Shown piece after piece: positions 51,531 to 60,278 of a stretch of DNA of 64,000 bases. Under the pieces are notes generated by a model. It did no database searches and had not been told where the DNA came from. It was given only the letters and a program-made list of their open reading frames with translations. This DNA comes from Spirochaetales bacterium (lineage in GTDB: Bacteria > Spirochaetota > Spirochaetia > SZUA-6 > JAFGRV01). How positions within the stretch are numbered: position 1 is the first letter of the stretch; each line of letters begins with the position of its first letter. The stretch is taken from contig JAFGHO010000069.1 in the NCBI GenBank assembly GCA_016930085.1, forward strand, positions 1-64,000, given 5' to 3'. Made by a program: the position numbers and the translations under genes.

Positions 51531-51722
51531 CAGCAAATTCCTCATTGGTTTTCCATTATTAATATAATCCTTCTCATATAAAATATCAATAATAAAAGCT
51601 CAAAGCCGCGCTCTTTACCGATGTCCGGATCGTACGACCGGAGAAGTGATGACAAATCAGATTAATAAGGGGCTGCGACATTTCACGATCGATGAAAGGC
51701 ACAGCATATATTTCCCATTGTA

Positions 51723-51751
51723 TTGAATTTACGATAATTTTACGATATAAT
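51723..51751 (+). promoter_or_regulatory. sigma-70-type promoter
   Basis: TTGAAT (51723-51728) and a perfect TATAAT (51746-51751) at 17 bp; the spacer and -10 contain a tandem TTTACGATA. The start site near 51758 leaves a 15-base leader with a GAGGT ribosome site before the GTG at 51773. Confidence 0.7.
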
Positions 51752-51772
51752 TAATAACGAGGTAAGAATATC

Positions 51773-53056
51773 GTGAAGCATTGGTGTGGAATTACGTTTG
51801 CGCTGTTATTGTTGGGCGTAACGACACATGTATCCGGCATATCTGTCTACGTCTCGAGCCTGAACTCATCGTATAAATCCTATTCCGACCTGACGCAGGA
51901 ATCGCATAAACGGAAAACGGATATCATTTCGATCCTTTTTAAAAAGGTACTCACCGATCATTCGACCGGCGATCTCACCTTCAAGGACCTTTCCCTCCTG
52001 GAAAAGGAAAAACCTTCTTTTATCAGCAACGAGCCGGTTACCGACAATCTCGACGCCCTTGCCATATGTTTTTTTCATAAAGTCGATTATGTTTTGTACG
52101 GAGAGCTGTTTATCGAAAACGATGAAAAGCGGTATATCGCGTCGATCAAAATCTACAGTAAAATCGCCGGGGATACCGTCTTTTCGACCGACATGGTAAA
52201 AGACGTCTCAAATGAAGAGGAATTCGTCGACGCGCTCGCCGAGCGGATAACCATAGAGTTCGGCTATAAATATGCCGAAATAAAGACCCGGGAAGAAAAA
52301 ACGGCACGGGAAAGGGCTGAAAAACTACGGGAGGAAATAGGAGAGCCTGAAATCGCGGAAAAGGAAAAAGAAACGGAAACAGGGGAGGAAGAAGGCAAAG
52401 CAACAATAAGCAAAGAAGAAAGCGATCTACTGGCAAAAATCGAAAAATTACTCGATGAAAAGGAATCCGGAAAAGAGGTCAAGGAAGAAGTGGTTGTCAA
52501 AGATATTCCGGGCACGGTGAGAACATCGACGGAGAAAATCATGAGTTTCCATATTTCAGCGGGGTATTTCTATACCGTGTTGGGTGAATGGAAAGATGTC
52601 GTTTTTCCCTGTGTCTCACTCGAAGAGGGAATAAAATGGAGTCTGCTGCTTGTCAATACGGCTACATTCGATTTTTACCTCAGGCCGGCCATCCTCATCG
52701 ATTATTCGTTCGCGATTCAGAGTGACGATAACGCCTATCACCGGTATGTCCATTATCACTCCCTCACCGGCAAACTGCTTATTGAAGCCTTTTTTGAATT
52801 CGGTGATTTTTTCGGGTTTTTTATCGGCGCAAGCCCCCATTACAAACTCGATATCATCGACTTCAGAACCCATTTCGATACCTTTTATACCGATATACCC
52901 TACGCGTTCGGCGTATCTGGAAATCTGGGGTGTGAGTTTGCGCTGAACAGGGAAAAAACATTCAACATGGGGCTGAATGTCGTGACGAACATAACTTTTT
53001 TTGATACGTTATATCTGGATATAAAGGCCTATTCCCACATCCTGTTAAAATTCTGA
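51773..53056 (+). CDS. exported protein with charged coiled coil and barrel-like end
   Basis: A 427-residue protein of unknown function starting at GTG. The signal peptide is VKHWCGITFALLLLGVTTHVSG. The N-terminal domain (about 25-165) has an alpha/beta pattern (DNLDALAICFFHKVDYVLYGELFIEN, YIASIKIYSKIAGDTVFS) recalling the curli CsgG/TolB-N type. A Glu/Lys-rich coiled coil (about 165-245) leads to a strand-rich C-terminal part (about 255-427) resembling a small outer-membrane barrel. It may span periplasm and outer membrane. Monocistronic. Confidence 0.55.
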   Translation: MKHWCGITFALLLLGVTTHVSGISVYVSSLNSSYKSYSDLTQESHKRKTDIISILFKKVLTDHSTGDLTFKDLSLLEKEKPSFISNEPVTDNLDALAICFFHKVDYVLYGELFIENDEKRYIASIKIYSKIAGDTVFSTDMVKDVSNEEEFVDALAERITIEFGYKYAEIKTREEKTARERAEKLREEIGEPEIAEKEKETETGEEEGKATISKEESDLLAKIEKLLDEKESGKEVKEEVVVKDIPGTVRTSTEKIMSFHISAGYFYTVLGEWKDVVFPCVSLEEGIKWSLLLVNTATFDFYLRPAILIDYSFAIQSDDNAYHRYVHYHSLTGKLLIEAFFEFGDFFGFFIGASPHYKLDIIDFRTHFDTFYTDIPYAFGVSGNLGCEFALNREKTFNMGLNVVTNITFFDTLYLDIKAYSHILLKF

Positions 53057-53153
53057 ACACCTTTTCAATTGAAATACAAAATAAATGGACGGTGTTCATC
53101 TGTACGAATATGTATCTGATAACATTGCATAACGTCCTTCCCGCCTATACTCT

Positions 53154-53181
53154 TTGCATAGCCGCAATAATACGATATAAT
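53154..53181 (+). promoter_or_regulatory. promoter of thyX
   Basis: TTGCAT (53154-53159) and a perfect TATAAT (53176-53181) at 16 bp; the leader of about 22 bases carries AAGGAGG before the ATG at 53211. Confidence 0.6.
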
Positions 53182-53210
53182 GGCCGCACATTATAAAAAG
53201 GAGGGGGACA

Positions 53211-54035
53211 ATGGCGCATATAAGGGTTCAGGAAGCCGAAGATATCCTCGACAAGGAAACAAGGGTACTCGACCACGGTTTTGTCAGGCTTGTCGATTAT
53301 CTGGGTGGGGACGCCCGTATCGTGCAGGCTGCCCGCGTTTCATACGGCAGCGGCACCAAAACGGTACGGGAGGATAAAAAACTCATTAATTATCTTCTCC
53401 GCAACGAACATATGAGTCCGTTCGAACAGGTCATTTTCACGTTTCATCTGAAAATGCCTATTTTTGTCGCGCGTCAGTGGGTACGCCATCGTACGGCACG
53501 GATGAACGAGATCTCCGGACGATACAGTGTCATGGAGGATGAGTTCTACCTGCCCCGGGAAGAAGACATCCGGTTTCAAAGTCAACACAACAGGCAGGGA
53601 AGAAGTGAAGAGGAAGTTCCGTCCGAAATGCAGCAGGAAGTACTTCGGATTCTTAAAAAAACCTGCGAAACCGCATATGACGGATACCGCCGGTGCATCG
53701 GGGACAATATTTCACGCGAAATCTCCCGTATCATTCTGCCACTGAGTCTCTATACGCAGATGTACTGGCAGATCGATCTTCGCAACCTGCTTCATTTCAT
53801 CAAGCTGCGTGCCGATATCCATGCACAGCAGGAAATCCGGCAGTATGCGGACGTGCTGGGTACCATCGTCAAGACCGTAACCCCGGCCGTATGGGAGGCC
53901 TTCGATGAATACGAACTCCGTTCGCGGCGCTTTACGCCCTCCCAGCTGAAAAAGATCCATGATGCGCTGAAAGAAACGCATCCCGAATTAATCGCCGAAT
54001 TGGGCTTGCATCATGACGCTGACCAGACTTCATAA
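53211..54035 (+). CDS. thyX: ThyX, flavin-dependent thymidylate synthase
   Basis: A 274-residue enzyme that methylates dUMP to dTMP using methylenetetrahydrofolate, FAD and NADPH. The ThyX signature RHR-x7-S is present as R92-H93-R94...S102 (RHRTARMNEISGR), with LRNLLHFIKLRAD for the later FAD/dUMP-binding segment. The N-terminal FVRLVDYLGGDARIVQAARVS is typical. It replaces ThyA, so folate stays as tetrahydrofolate and dihydrofolate reductase is less needed. It overlaps the following formyltransferase-like gene by 23 bases, linking two folate-dependent steps. Confidence 0.95.
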   Translation: MAHIRVQEAEDILDKETRVLDHGFVRLVDYLGGDARIVQAARVSYGSGTKTVREDKKLINYLLRNEHMSPFEQVIFTFHLKMPIFVARQWVRHRTARMNEISGRYSVMEDEFYLPREEDIRFQSQHNRQGRSEEEVPSEMQQEVLRILKKTCETAYDGYRRCIGDNISREISRIILPLSLYTQMYWQIDLRNLLHFIKLRADIHAQQEIRQYADVLGTIVKTVTPAVWEAFDEYELRSRRFTPSQLKKIHDALKETHPELIAELGLHHDADQTS

Positions 54036-54789
54036 TCCGGACCACGGAATTCTCCGGGTCGTCGGCCTTATGTCGGGGTCGGGCTCCAACCTCCGCACAA
54101 TTCTGGAACATCAGCACACACTGGCCAAAAAGGAAGGAACTTCCCCTTACCGGGTTGTTGCGGTCTTCAGCGACAATTATAAAAGCAATGCACCCGAAAT
54201 CGGAAGGGATTTCGATCTTCCGGTTATCATACGCGATATACGCTCATATTATCGAAGCAGGGAATTGCCGCGGCGCGACATGACGGTACGCTCGGATTTC
54301 GACAGGGAAACGGTGAATGCGCTCTCATGTTTCAGGGCGCAATGTGCGGTGTATGCCGGTTATATGTCAATCGCGACAAACGCTCTCATCTCCGCGTTTA
54401 TCGGTGTCAATGTGCATCCGGCTGATCTTTCAGTGACGCGAAACGGAAAGCGGCGATGGGTGGGCGATCACGCCGTACTGGATGCTATTATGGCCGGAGA
54501 AAAGACAATCTGCTCAACGACGCATCTGATCGAACCGGAAGTCGATGGGGGTAAAATTCTGATGATATCCCGCCCCCTTGACATCGAAATTCCCGACGGG
54601 AAATCGCTTTCGGATCCTGAGGCGGCGGCCGGGATCGCGGAAAAAAACCAGACCCGGCTGAAGAAAGAAGGCGACTGGATCATATTCCCCAAAACGATCG
54701 AATATATTGCACGCGGTTACTATGCGGTCGACGATAAAGGAAATCTCTTTTTTAAGGAAAAACCCGTTCCGAACGGAATCAGGCTTTGA
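54013..54789 (+). CDS. PurN-like formyltransferase
   Basis: A 258-residue protein of the formyltransferase fold. GSGSNL (22-27) matches the nucleotide loop of glycinamide ribonucleotide transformylase. N133 and H135 in VNVHPADL and D168 in EVDGGKIL fit the catalytic Asn-His-Asp triad. It is about 50 residues longer than PurN, with an insertion around 75-110 and a C-terminal extension, and the usual HPSLLP is HPADLSV. It may be a divergent PurN or act on another amine. It begins within thyX (23-base overlap), strongly suggesting co-expression. Confidence 0.6.
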   Translation: MTLTRLHNPDHGILRVVGLMSGSGSNLRTILEHQHTLAKKEGTSPYRVVAVFSDNYKSNAPEIGRDFDLPVIIRDIRSYYRSRELPRRDMTVRSDFDRETVNALSCFRAQCAVYAGYMSIATNALISAFIGVNVHPADLSVTRNGKRRWVGDHAVLDAIMAGEKTICSTTHLIEPEVDGGKILMISRPLDIEIPDGKSLSDPEAAAGIAEKNQTRLKKEGDWIIFPKTIEYIARGYYAVDDKGNLFFKEKPVPNGIRL

Positions 54790-54896
54790 CTAAAACCGCT
54801 CCCTTCCGCATCGATCCATGAAAAGCGTTCACCTCTTTATCATCATCGAACGGGTAATGTGACGATCTATCGATTAGCGGATGACGAAAGCCGGAA

Positions 54897-55304
54897 CTAT
54901 AGAAGCACCGGTGCCCCGCCGAAAAGCCAATGGACGACGGCCATCACCATCCCGGTTCCTCCGATGATATTTCTGTATTGATTGACCAGTACATCCATTT
55001 TCTTGACTGTCTCTGATGTCAGGGTCGTGCTTTCCTTGAAGAAATCGGTAACAAGGGCTGCCCCCACCAGAAAAGAAGTCGCAGCGGGCAGCAAATCTCC
55101 GATAATGATGATCCCCCACGGCACGATAAGTTTGAATACACCGATAATCAGGGAAGCAATGCCGGCTATGAATTTCACCTCCTTTTTGGCAATCACATCG
55201 AGAAATGGTGAAAAAAGAGGTACCTTCTCCTTGATATACGCCGCACTCAGAATGATCCCTCCCAGAAGATTGAAAAAAATAGAAAGAAAATAGAACTGCT
55301 CCAT
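54897..55304 (-). CDS. small integral membrane protein
   Basis: A 135-residue protein with four hydrophobic helices (about 5-22, 45-62, 64-84 and 112-132), likely in the inner membrane. No motif for transport or catalysis is recognised. AGAAGG precedes the ATG. It is preceded by a 128-base gap containing the terminator of the upstream gene and a small ATTACA/TGTAAT stem. Function unknown. Confidence 0.6.
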   Translation of the reverse strand: MEQFYFLSIFFNLLGGIILSAAYIKEKVPLFSPFLDVIAKKEVKFIAGIASLIIGVFKLIVPWGIIIIGDLLPAATSFLVGAALVTDFFKESTTLTSETVKKMDVLVNQYRNIIGGTGMVMAVVHWLFGGAPVLL

Positions 55305-55431
55305 CTTGTCTGTCCTTCTAATAGTAAAAATATTTATTACGATCCGCTCTCCCGCACCCCCGGAAAGTACCGGCGGTATTACAGGATGATGTAATCAGCT
55401 TATTATAAAAACTCAAAAAAGTCAATGAACA

Positions 55432-55461
55432 GGAAAAAACGAACGATAAAAAATTATCGTT
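55432..55461 (-). terminator. AT-rich intrinsic terminator
   Basis: AACGATAA-TTTT-TTATCGTT (55461-55442 on the minus strand) is a perfect 8-bp stem that includes the stop codon of the gene at 55454, followed by CGTTTTTT. It should end the 57227-55454 transcript. Confidence 0.65.
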
Positions 55462-56002
55462 CATTTGGCGTTATTGAAAGGCGTTCCGAAAGGTTTCCGA
55501 TTGAAACATCGGCCCATATCCTTTTTTGCACGCTTTTTGAAAAAAAAGAACATGAGATCTCTTTGACACCACCTCCCCTTGCGGGAAGGACGAATGTCTT
55601 TGTGCAGGCCCCCCCTTCCTTTTGATAAAATCTGACACGGCATTCACCGCCGTCCGGCGCATCTTCGTGCTTCCCGTTTCCTTCGATTTCAAGTTTGACG
55701 AAGACCCTGTCCTTAATCCAGTACGCGCCGAGCCGCATATGACGCCCAAGCATCCTGATTTCCGGTCTGTCGGTCAATCCCGACCATCGAAGAAAGAACA
55801 GGACAATGACGATAATCAGAATATCCGCGACAAGGATGACCGTAAAGAAATTTCTTCCGCCGCGCTTCTTCTTTTTCTCAGCACGATCCGGGTCGAGGGA
55901 ACCAAGCCGTTCTTCCCGGTTATAATGGTAGACAACCTCCTGCGGCACATCCGGCCTGATAACGAGACGTTCTTCGTGGTGCGGTTCCGTTTCCTTACTC
56001 AT
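55454..56002 (-). CDS. single-pass membrane protein
   Basis: A 182-residue protein of unknown function. A charged cytoplasmic N-terminus (about 1-50, with a KKKKR run) leads to one membrane helix (about 52-70, FTVILVADILIIVIVLFFL) and an extracytoplasmic strand-rich domain (about 75-182). Its start overlaps the end of the upstream beta-propeller lipoprotein gene by eight bases, so the two are likely partners. The stop codon lies within a terminator stem. Confidence 0.6.
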   Translation of the reverse strand: MSKETEPHHEERLVIRPDVPQEVVYHYNREERLGSLDPDRAEKKKKRGGRNFFTVILVADILIIVIVLFFLRWSGLTDRPEIRMLGRHMRLGAYWIKDRVFVKLEIEGNGKHEDAPDGGECRVRFYQKEGGACTKTFVLPARGGGVKEISCSFFSKSVQKRIWADVSIGNLSERLSITPNER

Positions 56003-57227
56003 TCCCGATTCCCTTGATTCCCCTGTCCGTCCGCCACCAGATCATCTCCACATGATCGTTGAAACACAATAAACCGGAGATGATACCGCGGTAGGAGAGG
56101 GAAATCTGTTTGATGTATAATTCCGAATCGTCATATTCACCGATAATCAGATACCGCGACGAGAGGACATCCCCCTTCCTGTCCATGACAATAAGTTGAT
56201 AATCACTCGTAACATCGGGTCTGATGAGGTAGAAAAGCTTCCGTTCATTCACCCCGATAAACTCATATGAAGGAAGCGGCATTTCAACTTCCCCGAAACC
56301 GCTCTGGTATTTCCGTTTTCCCGCATCGGGTACCTGAATATGATACGAATACTTCTTTTTTTCGATATCATAGGCATAAATCCGCGAAAACCTGTTCTTT
56401 ATCGTGATTTTGGTCTTTGTCGACTGATCGATTTCTTCCGAAGAATACGAGGCGTGAAGGAAGACGAAATATTCCTTATAATCGGGAATAAGCGAGGTGA
56501 GAGATGCAATGTAATTTTTTTCATTCGGAAGATTGATAAGGTCGAATCTTTCCGTAAAAAGCAGCCTCCCCTCCTTTGTAAACCAGAATACGATCCAGGC
56601 TTCCGGTATTTTTGAAACGACAACGAGTTCATCATTTTTCGTGACATGAATATCATAGATAAAGGGGAACGGGGTTCCGCCGACTCCATCCTGACCGATA
56701 AAATCGATAAGCTCTCCAAGCCGGGTAAAACGAAGAATACGGGAATTGAGGACAATACCGTTTTCCTCATCTTCAATGGCCTGGTCTTCAGGCACCGAAT
56801 CTTCCACGTAGATGGTATGTTCACTGTCGACCGCGATCACTCCGATATGCTGAAGGCCGAACCGCGCCGCGTACCTGTTGGTCACCTTTCCTTCGATATC
56901 TTCGGTTTGAAGTATCACGGGCTGCGGATTGATGGCGGGATCGGGATTATAAAGAATGAAAAGCAGATCCCCGTAAGAAGTGAACTGCATGATTTTCGAA
57001 GAGTTCGTATTGGCAATATAGAACATTCCGTCTCTCATGTAAAAATCGTTTTTTGCATTGGAAAATCCGCCATTTAGCTGAAAAAGATCGATCTGATCCT
57101 CGAGTTTCCCCAGATAAATGGTAAAAAGCGTTTCTTTATAAAGGCGTTCGGGCTGTTCCATCGGGCACCCCGCTAAAAAAAGGACCAGCCACAAAACGAT
57201 TCCAAAAGGTTTGAAATATTTTTTCAT
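55995..57227 (-). CDS. probable beta-propeller lipoprotein
   Basis: A 410-residue lipoprotein: signal peptide MKKYFKPFGIVLWLVLFLAGC with lipidated C21. The mature part has repeating strand units with DxxxxIYVEDS, ILRFTRLGELIDFIG, YDIHVTKNDELVVVS and LIVMDRKGDVLSSRYL, resembling six-bladed (NHL/SGL-like) propellers. Function unknown; such proteins often bind partners in the periplasm. ATG 57227 is chosen over an upstream opening at 57323 because it begins the lipoprotein signal and has GGGAAAGAG upstream. It is divergent from secA. Confidence 0.65.
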   Translation of the reverse strand: MKKYFKPFGIVLWLVLFLAGCPMEQPERLYKETLFTIYLGKLEDQIDLFQLNGGFSNAKNDFYMRDGMFYIANTNSSKIMQFTSYGDLLFILYNPDPAINPQPVILQTEDIEGKVTNRYAARFGLQHIGVIAVDSEHTIYVEDSVPEDQAIEDEENGIVLNSRILRFTRLGELIDFIGQDGVGGTPFPFIYDIHVTKNDELVVVSKIPEAWIVFWFTKEGRLLFTERFDLINLPNEKNYIASLTSLIPDYKEYFVFLHASYSSEEIDQSTKTKITIKNRFSRIYAYDIEKKKYSYHIQVPDAGKRKYQSGFGEVEMPLPSYEFIGVNERKLFYLIRPDVTSDYQLIVMDRKGDVLSSRYLIIGEYDDSELYIKQISLSYRGIISGLLCFNDHVEMIWWRTDRGIKGIGNE

Positions 57228-57264
57228 GTATTCTCTTTCCCGATGATGATAGTAATGTAACCCG

Positions 57265-57293
57265 ATTGTATGATAAATGAAATCTTCGTGCAA
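57265..57293 (-). promoter_or_regulatory. promoter of the beta-propeller lipoprotein gene
   Basis: On the minus strand TTGCAC (57293-57288) and TACAAT (57270-57265) at 17 bp, giving a leader of about 31 bases. It supports ATG 57227 as the start. Confidence 0.55.
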
Positions 57294-57309
57294 GTACCAC
57301 ATGATAAAC

Positions 57310-57338
57310 TTGACGAGTTTCACGAAAGAATGTACATT
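57310..57338 (+). promoter_or_regulatory. promoter of secA, probably leaderless
   Basis: TTGACG (57310-57315) and TACATT (57333-57338) at 17 bp. The -10 ends six bases before the ATG at 57345, so the message should begin at or next to the start codon; no Shine-Dalgarno is present. Confidence 0.55.
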
Positions 57339-57344
57339 AGCGGT

Positions 57345-60083
57345 ATGCTCGATAAAATTCTCGCAATCCTGTTCGGATCAAAACAAAAAAAGGATTTACA
57401 GCAGCTTATTCCGCTCGTCAAAAAAATAAATTCCTATGAACCGGCCATGATGAAACTTTCCGCAGAAAAGTTCCTGGAAAAAACGGCCGAATTCAAGGGA
57501 AGGCTCGCAAAAGGCGATAGCCTCGACGCGATACTTCCCGAAGCATACGCTCTGGCCAGAGAAGCTGCATACAGAATCCTTGGTGAACGGCTCTTCGATG
57601 TACAGCTGATGGGGAGTATCATTCTCCACCAGGGTAAAATCATGGAAATGAAAACGGGAGAAGGCAAGACCCTTTCCTCAGTTCCTGCCGCCTATCTCAA
57701 TGCGCTTACCGGTAACGGCGTGCATATTGTGACCGTGAATGATTATCTTGCAAAAAGGGATTCCGAATGGATGGGTCCCGTCTACAAATATCTCGGCGTT
57801 TCGGTCGGGGTTATTCTTTCACAAATGGATATCGAGGTCCGTAAGGAGGAATACTCAAGGGATATCACTTACGGAACGAACAACGAGCTTGGCTTTGATT
57901 ACCTTCGCGACAATCTGAAATGGGACTCGCGGGGAAAAACCCAGAGGGGACACAATTATTGTATTGTCGATGAAATCGATTCGATTCTCATCGACGAAGC
58001 CCGGACGCCGCTTATTATCTCAGGGCCCGCGGAAGACGATACCCGGCATTATTTCGAAGTCAACAAGCTGATCGCATCTCTTACCGAATGCGAAAAGGAC
58101 ACGGAGACCGGCGATTATCCGGAGAATCCGGTGGGTGATTACAAGTTGAATGAAAAAAACAAGCACGTCACCTTTACCTCTGAAGGGATGAATACAATAG
58201 AAAAACTTCTTCTCGGAAGGGGACTCATCAAGGGGTCGTTGTTTTCGAGCGATAATTTCGAATATATCCATTATTTTACCCAGTCCATGAAGGCCCACAA
58301 GCTGTTCAGGAAGGACGTCGATTATATCGTCAAGGACAACAAAGTCCAGATCGTCGACGAGTTTACCGGCCGTGTGCTTCATGGAAGACGATATTCAGAC
58401 GGTCTTCATCAGGCGATCGAGGCAAAAGAACATATCAAAATCGAACAGCGGAACAGGACCCTTGCCACGATTACCTTCCAGAATTACTTTCGTATGTACA
58501 ACAAGATTTCTGGTATGACTGGTACCGCCGATACGGAGGCAAAAGAGTTTTCGAAGATTTACAACCTCGATGTCGTGGTCGTTCCGACAAACAGGCCTCT
58601 GGTGCGCGATGACGACGACGATATCATCTTCCTCACCGAAGACGATAAATTCGACTCCATATGCGGTGATATCGAAGAGCGGAACAAAGCCGGCCAGCCT
58701 ATTCTCGTGGGAACCGTCTCGATCGAAAAATCGGAAAAACTCTCCGCCCTCCTCACCCGCCGGGGCATCCGGCACGAGGTCCTGAACGCGAAGAACCACG
58801 CACGTGAAGCGGTGATCATATCGGAAGCGGGCGCAAAAGGATCGGTGACCATCGCCACCAACATGGCCGGCCGCGGTACGGACATTAAACTGGGCGGAAA
58901 TCCGGAATTCAGGACGCGCAAACGCATCGGTACCGACGCATCGGAAGATGATTTCAAACTGGCCTACGAAGACGAATACGAAAAATGGAAACGGTATTAC
59001 GAAGAAGTCAAGGATCTCGGCGGACTCTACGTGCTGGGTACCGAACGGCACGAATCGAGGCGTATCGACAACCAGCTTCGCGGACGTTCCGGCCGGCAGG
59101 GTGATCCCGGCGCGTCCAGGTTTTATATATCGCTCGACGATACCCTGATGCGGCTTTTCGGCGGAGAAAATCTGAAATCCCTGATGTCGTCAATCGGCAT
59201 GAAAGAGGGTGAACCGATACAGCACCCGTGGATAAATAAATCGATCGAAAAAGCGCAAACAAGGGTCGAAGACCGGAATTTCGATATCAGAAAACATCTT
59301 CTCGAATACGACGATGTGCTGAATGAACAGCGTAAATACATCTACGGCAGGAGGGACGAGATTTTGGAAGACGATGAGTTGATCAAGCGGGTCATCAATT
59401 CCACAGAGGACCTCCTGGAAGACCTCATCGACGAATATAATAAAAGCGACGCGGACAAGAACGCGGCGCTGACAAGCCTTCTCGAGGGACTGAAAAACAA
59501 TTTCTTTTATGAGCCGACCGCCGGATTTGAAGCATTGAAGGCGATGAGTCCGGAAGCATTGACATCGTTTCTTTCGAACGAATTGAAAGAGGTGCTTTAC
59601 CGGAAGGAAAACGATCTGGGGAAAGCCAACCTCAATCTCTTTATCCGTTATGAATATCTTCGTCACATCGACAACAAATGGCAGGACCACCTCGAGATGC
59701 TCGATGCATTGAAAGAAGCGGTGTACCTCAGACATTACAGCCAGAAAAACCCCCTCCTCGAATACAAACTCGAGGGCTTCAATATTTTCGACGAGATGCT
59801 CATGAACATCCGTTACGCGATCGCGAGGAAGCTCTTCAAGGTCCATATCCATCCCGAATCCGGAACCAGTTACGTGCTCGAGCGGACATCTCCCGGAAGC
59901 GCCACGCACAGGATTCTCGGGCAGTTCGGCAGTTCGCTGGTATCGGCTAACCGAGGCGGAGAACGGAAAGAGGCCCGTCCGCAGCGGGTTCAGGTCGTCC
60001 GTCAACATCAAAAAGTAGGCCGGAACGAACCGTGTCCGTGCGGTAGCGGAAAAAAATACAAACATTGCTGCGGCGGGACATAA
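57345..60083 (+). CDS. secA: SecA preprotein translocase ATPase
   Basis: A 912-residue motor that drives proteins through SecYEG. In order: N-terminal MLDKILAILFGSKQKKD, nucleotide-binding domain 1 with Walker A GEGKT (MKTGEGKTLSSVPAAYL) and DEIDSILIDEARTPLIISG, the preprotein cross-linking domain, NBD2 with TNMAGRGTDIKLGG and QLRGRSGRQGDPG, the helical scaffold/wing region, and a C-terminal zinc-binding tail NEPCPCGSGKKYKHCCGG that binds SecB or ribosomes. ATG 57345 matches the family start; an upstream ATG at 57270 would add 25 residues and lies ahead of the predicted transcription start. Cytoplasmic and membrane-associated. Confidence 0.96.
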   Translation: MLDKILAILFGSKQKKDLQQLIPLVKKINSYEPAMMKLSAEKFLEKTAEFKGRLAKGDSLDAILPEAYALAREAAYRILGERLFDVQLMGSIILHQGKIMEMKTGEGKTLSSVPAAYLNALTGNGVHIVTVNDYLAKRDSEWMGPVYKYLGVSVGVILSQMDIEVRKEEYSRDITYGTNNELGFDYLRDNLKWDSRGKTQRGHNYCIVDEIDSILIDEARTPLIISGPAEDDTRHYFEVNKLIASLTECEKDTETGDYPENPVGDYKLNEKNKHVTFTSEGMNTIEKLLLGRGLIKGSLFSSDNFEYIHYFTQSMKAHKLFRKDVDYIVKDNKVQIVDEFTGRVLHGRRYSDGLHQAIEAKEHIKIEQRNRTLATITFQNYFRMYNKISGMTGTADTEAKEFSKIYNLDVVVVPTNRPLVRDDDDDIIFLTEDDKFDSICGDIEERNKAGQPILVGTVSIEKSEKLSALLTRRGIRHEVLNAKNHAREAVIISEAGAKGSVTIATNMAGRGTDIKLGGNPEFRTRKRIGTDASEDDFKLAYEDEYEKWKRYYEEVKDLGGLYVLGTERHESRRIDNQLRGRSGRQGDPGASRFYISLDDTLMRLFGGENLKSLMSSIGMKEGEPIQHPWINKSIEKAQTRVEDRNFDIRKHLLEYDDVLNEQRKYIYGRRDEILEDDELIKRVINSTEDLLEDLIDEYNKSDADKNAALTSLLEGLKNNFFYEPTAGFEALKAMSPEALTSFLSNELKEVLYRKENDLGKANLNLFIRYEYLRHIDNKWQDHLEMLDALKEAVYLRHYSQKNPLLEYKLEGFNIFDEMLMNIRYAIARKLFKVHIHPESGTSYVLERTSPGSATHRILGQFGSSLVSANRGGERKEARPQRVQVVRQHQKVGRNEPCPCGSGKKYKHCCGGT

Positions 60084-60278
60084 CCCCTCCCCGTCACCGG
60101 CCGCACGCCTTTCCGCTTGCCCGTTCACCCGATTAGCAGTACATTAATAGTGTGTGTATCAAAAACAACCGGATAAAGAGAAAACGCCGCACACGGGATA
60201 AGACGGAAACGTATACTGTTGGTGACGATACGCGTCCGGGAATCCCCGGCATCAGGTCAAGCGGGAAAGGAGCATGGC

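Noticed and set aside
57270-57344. SecA starting at ATG 57270
   Set aside because: The extra 25 residues do not look like a SecA N-terminus, and the likely promoter (57310-57338) lies downstream of that ATG.
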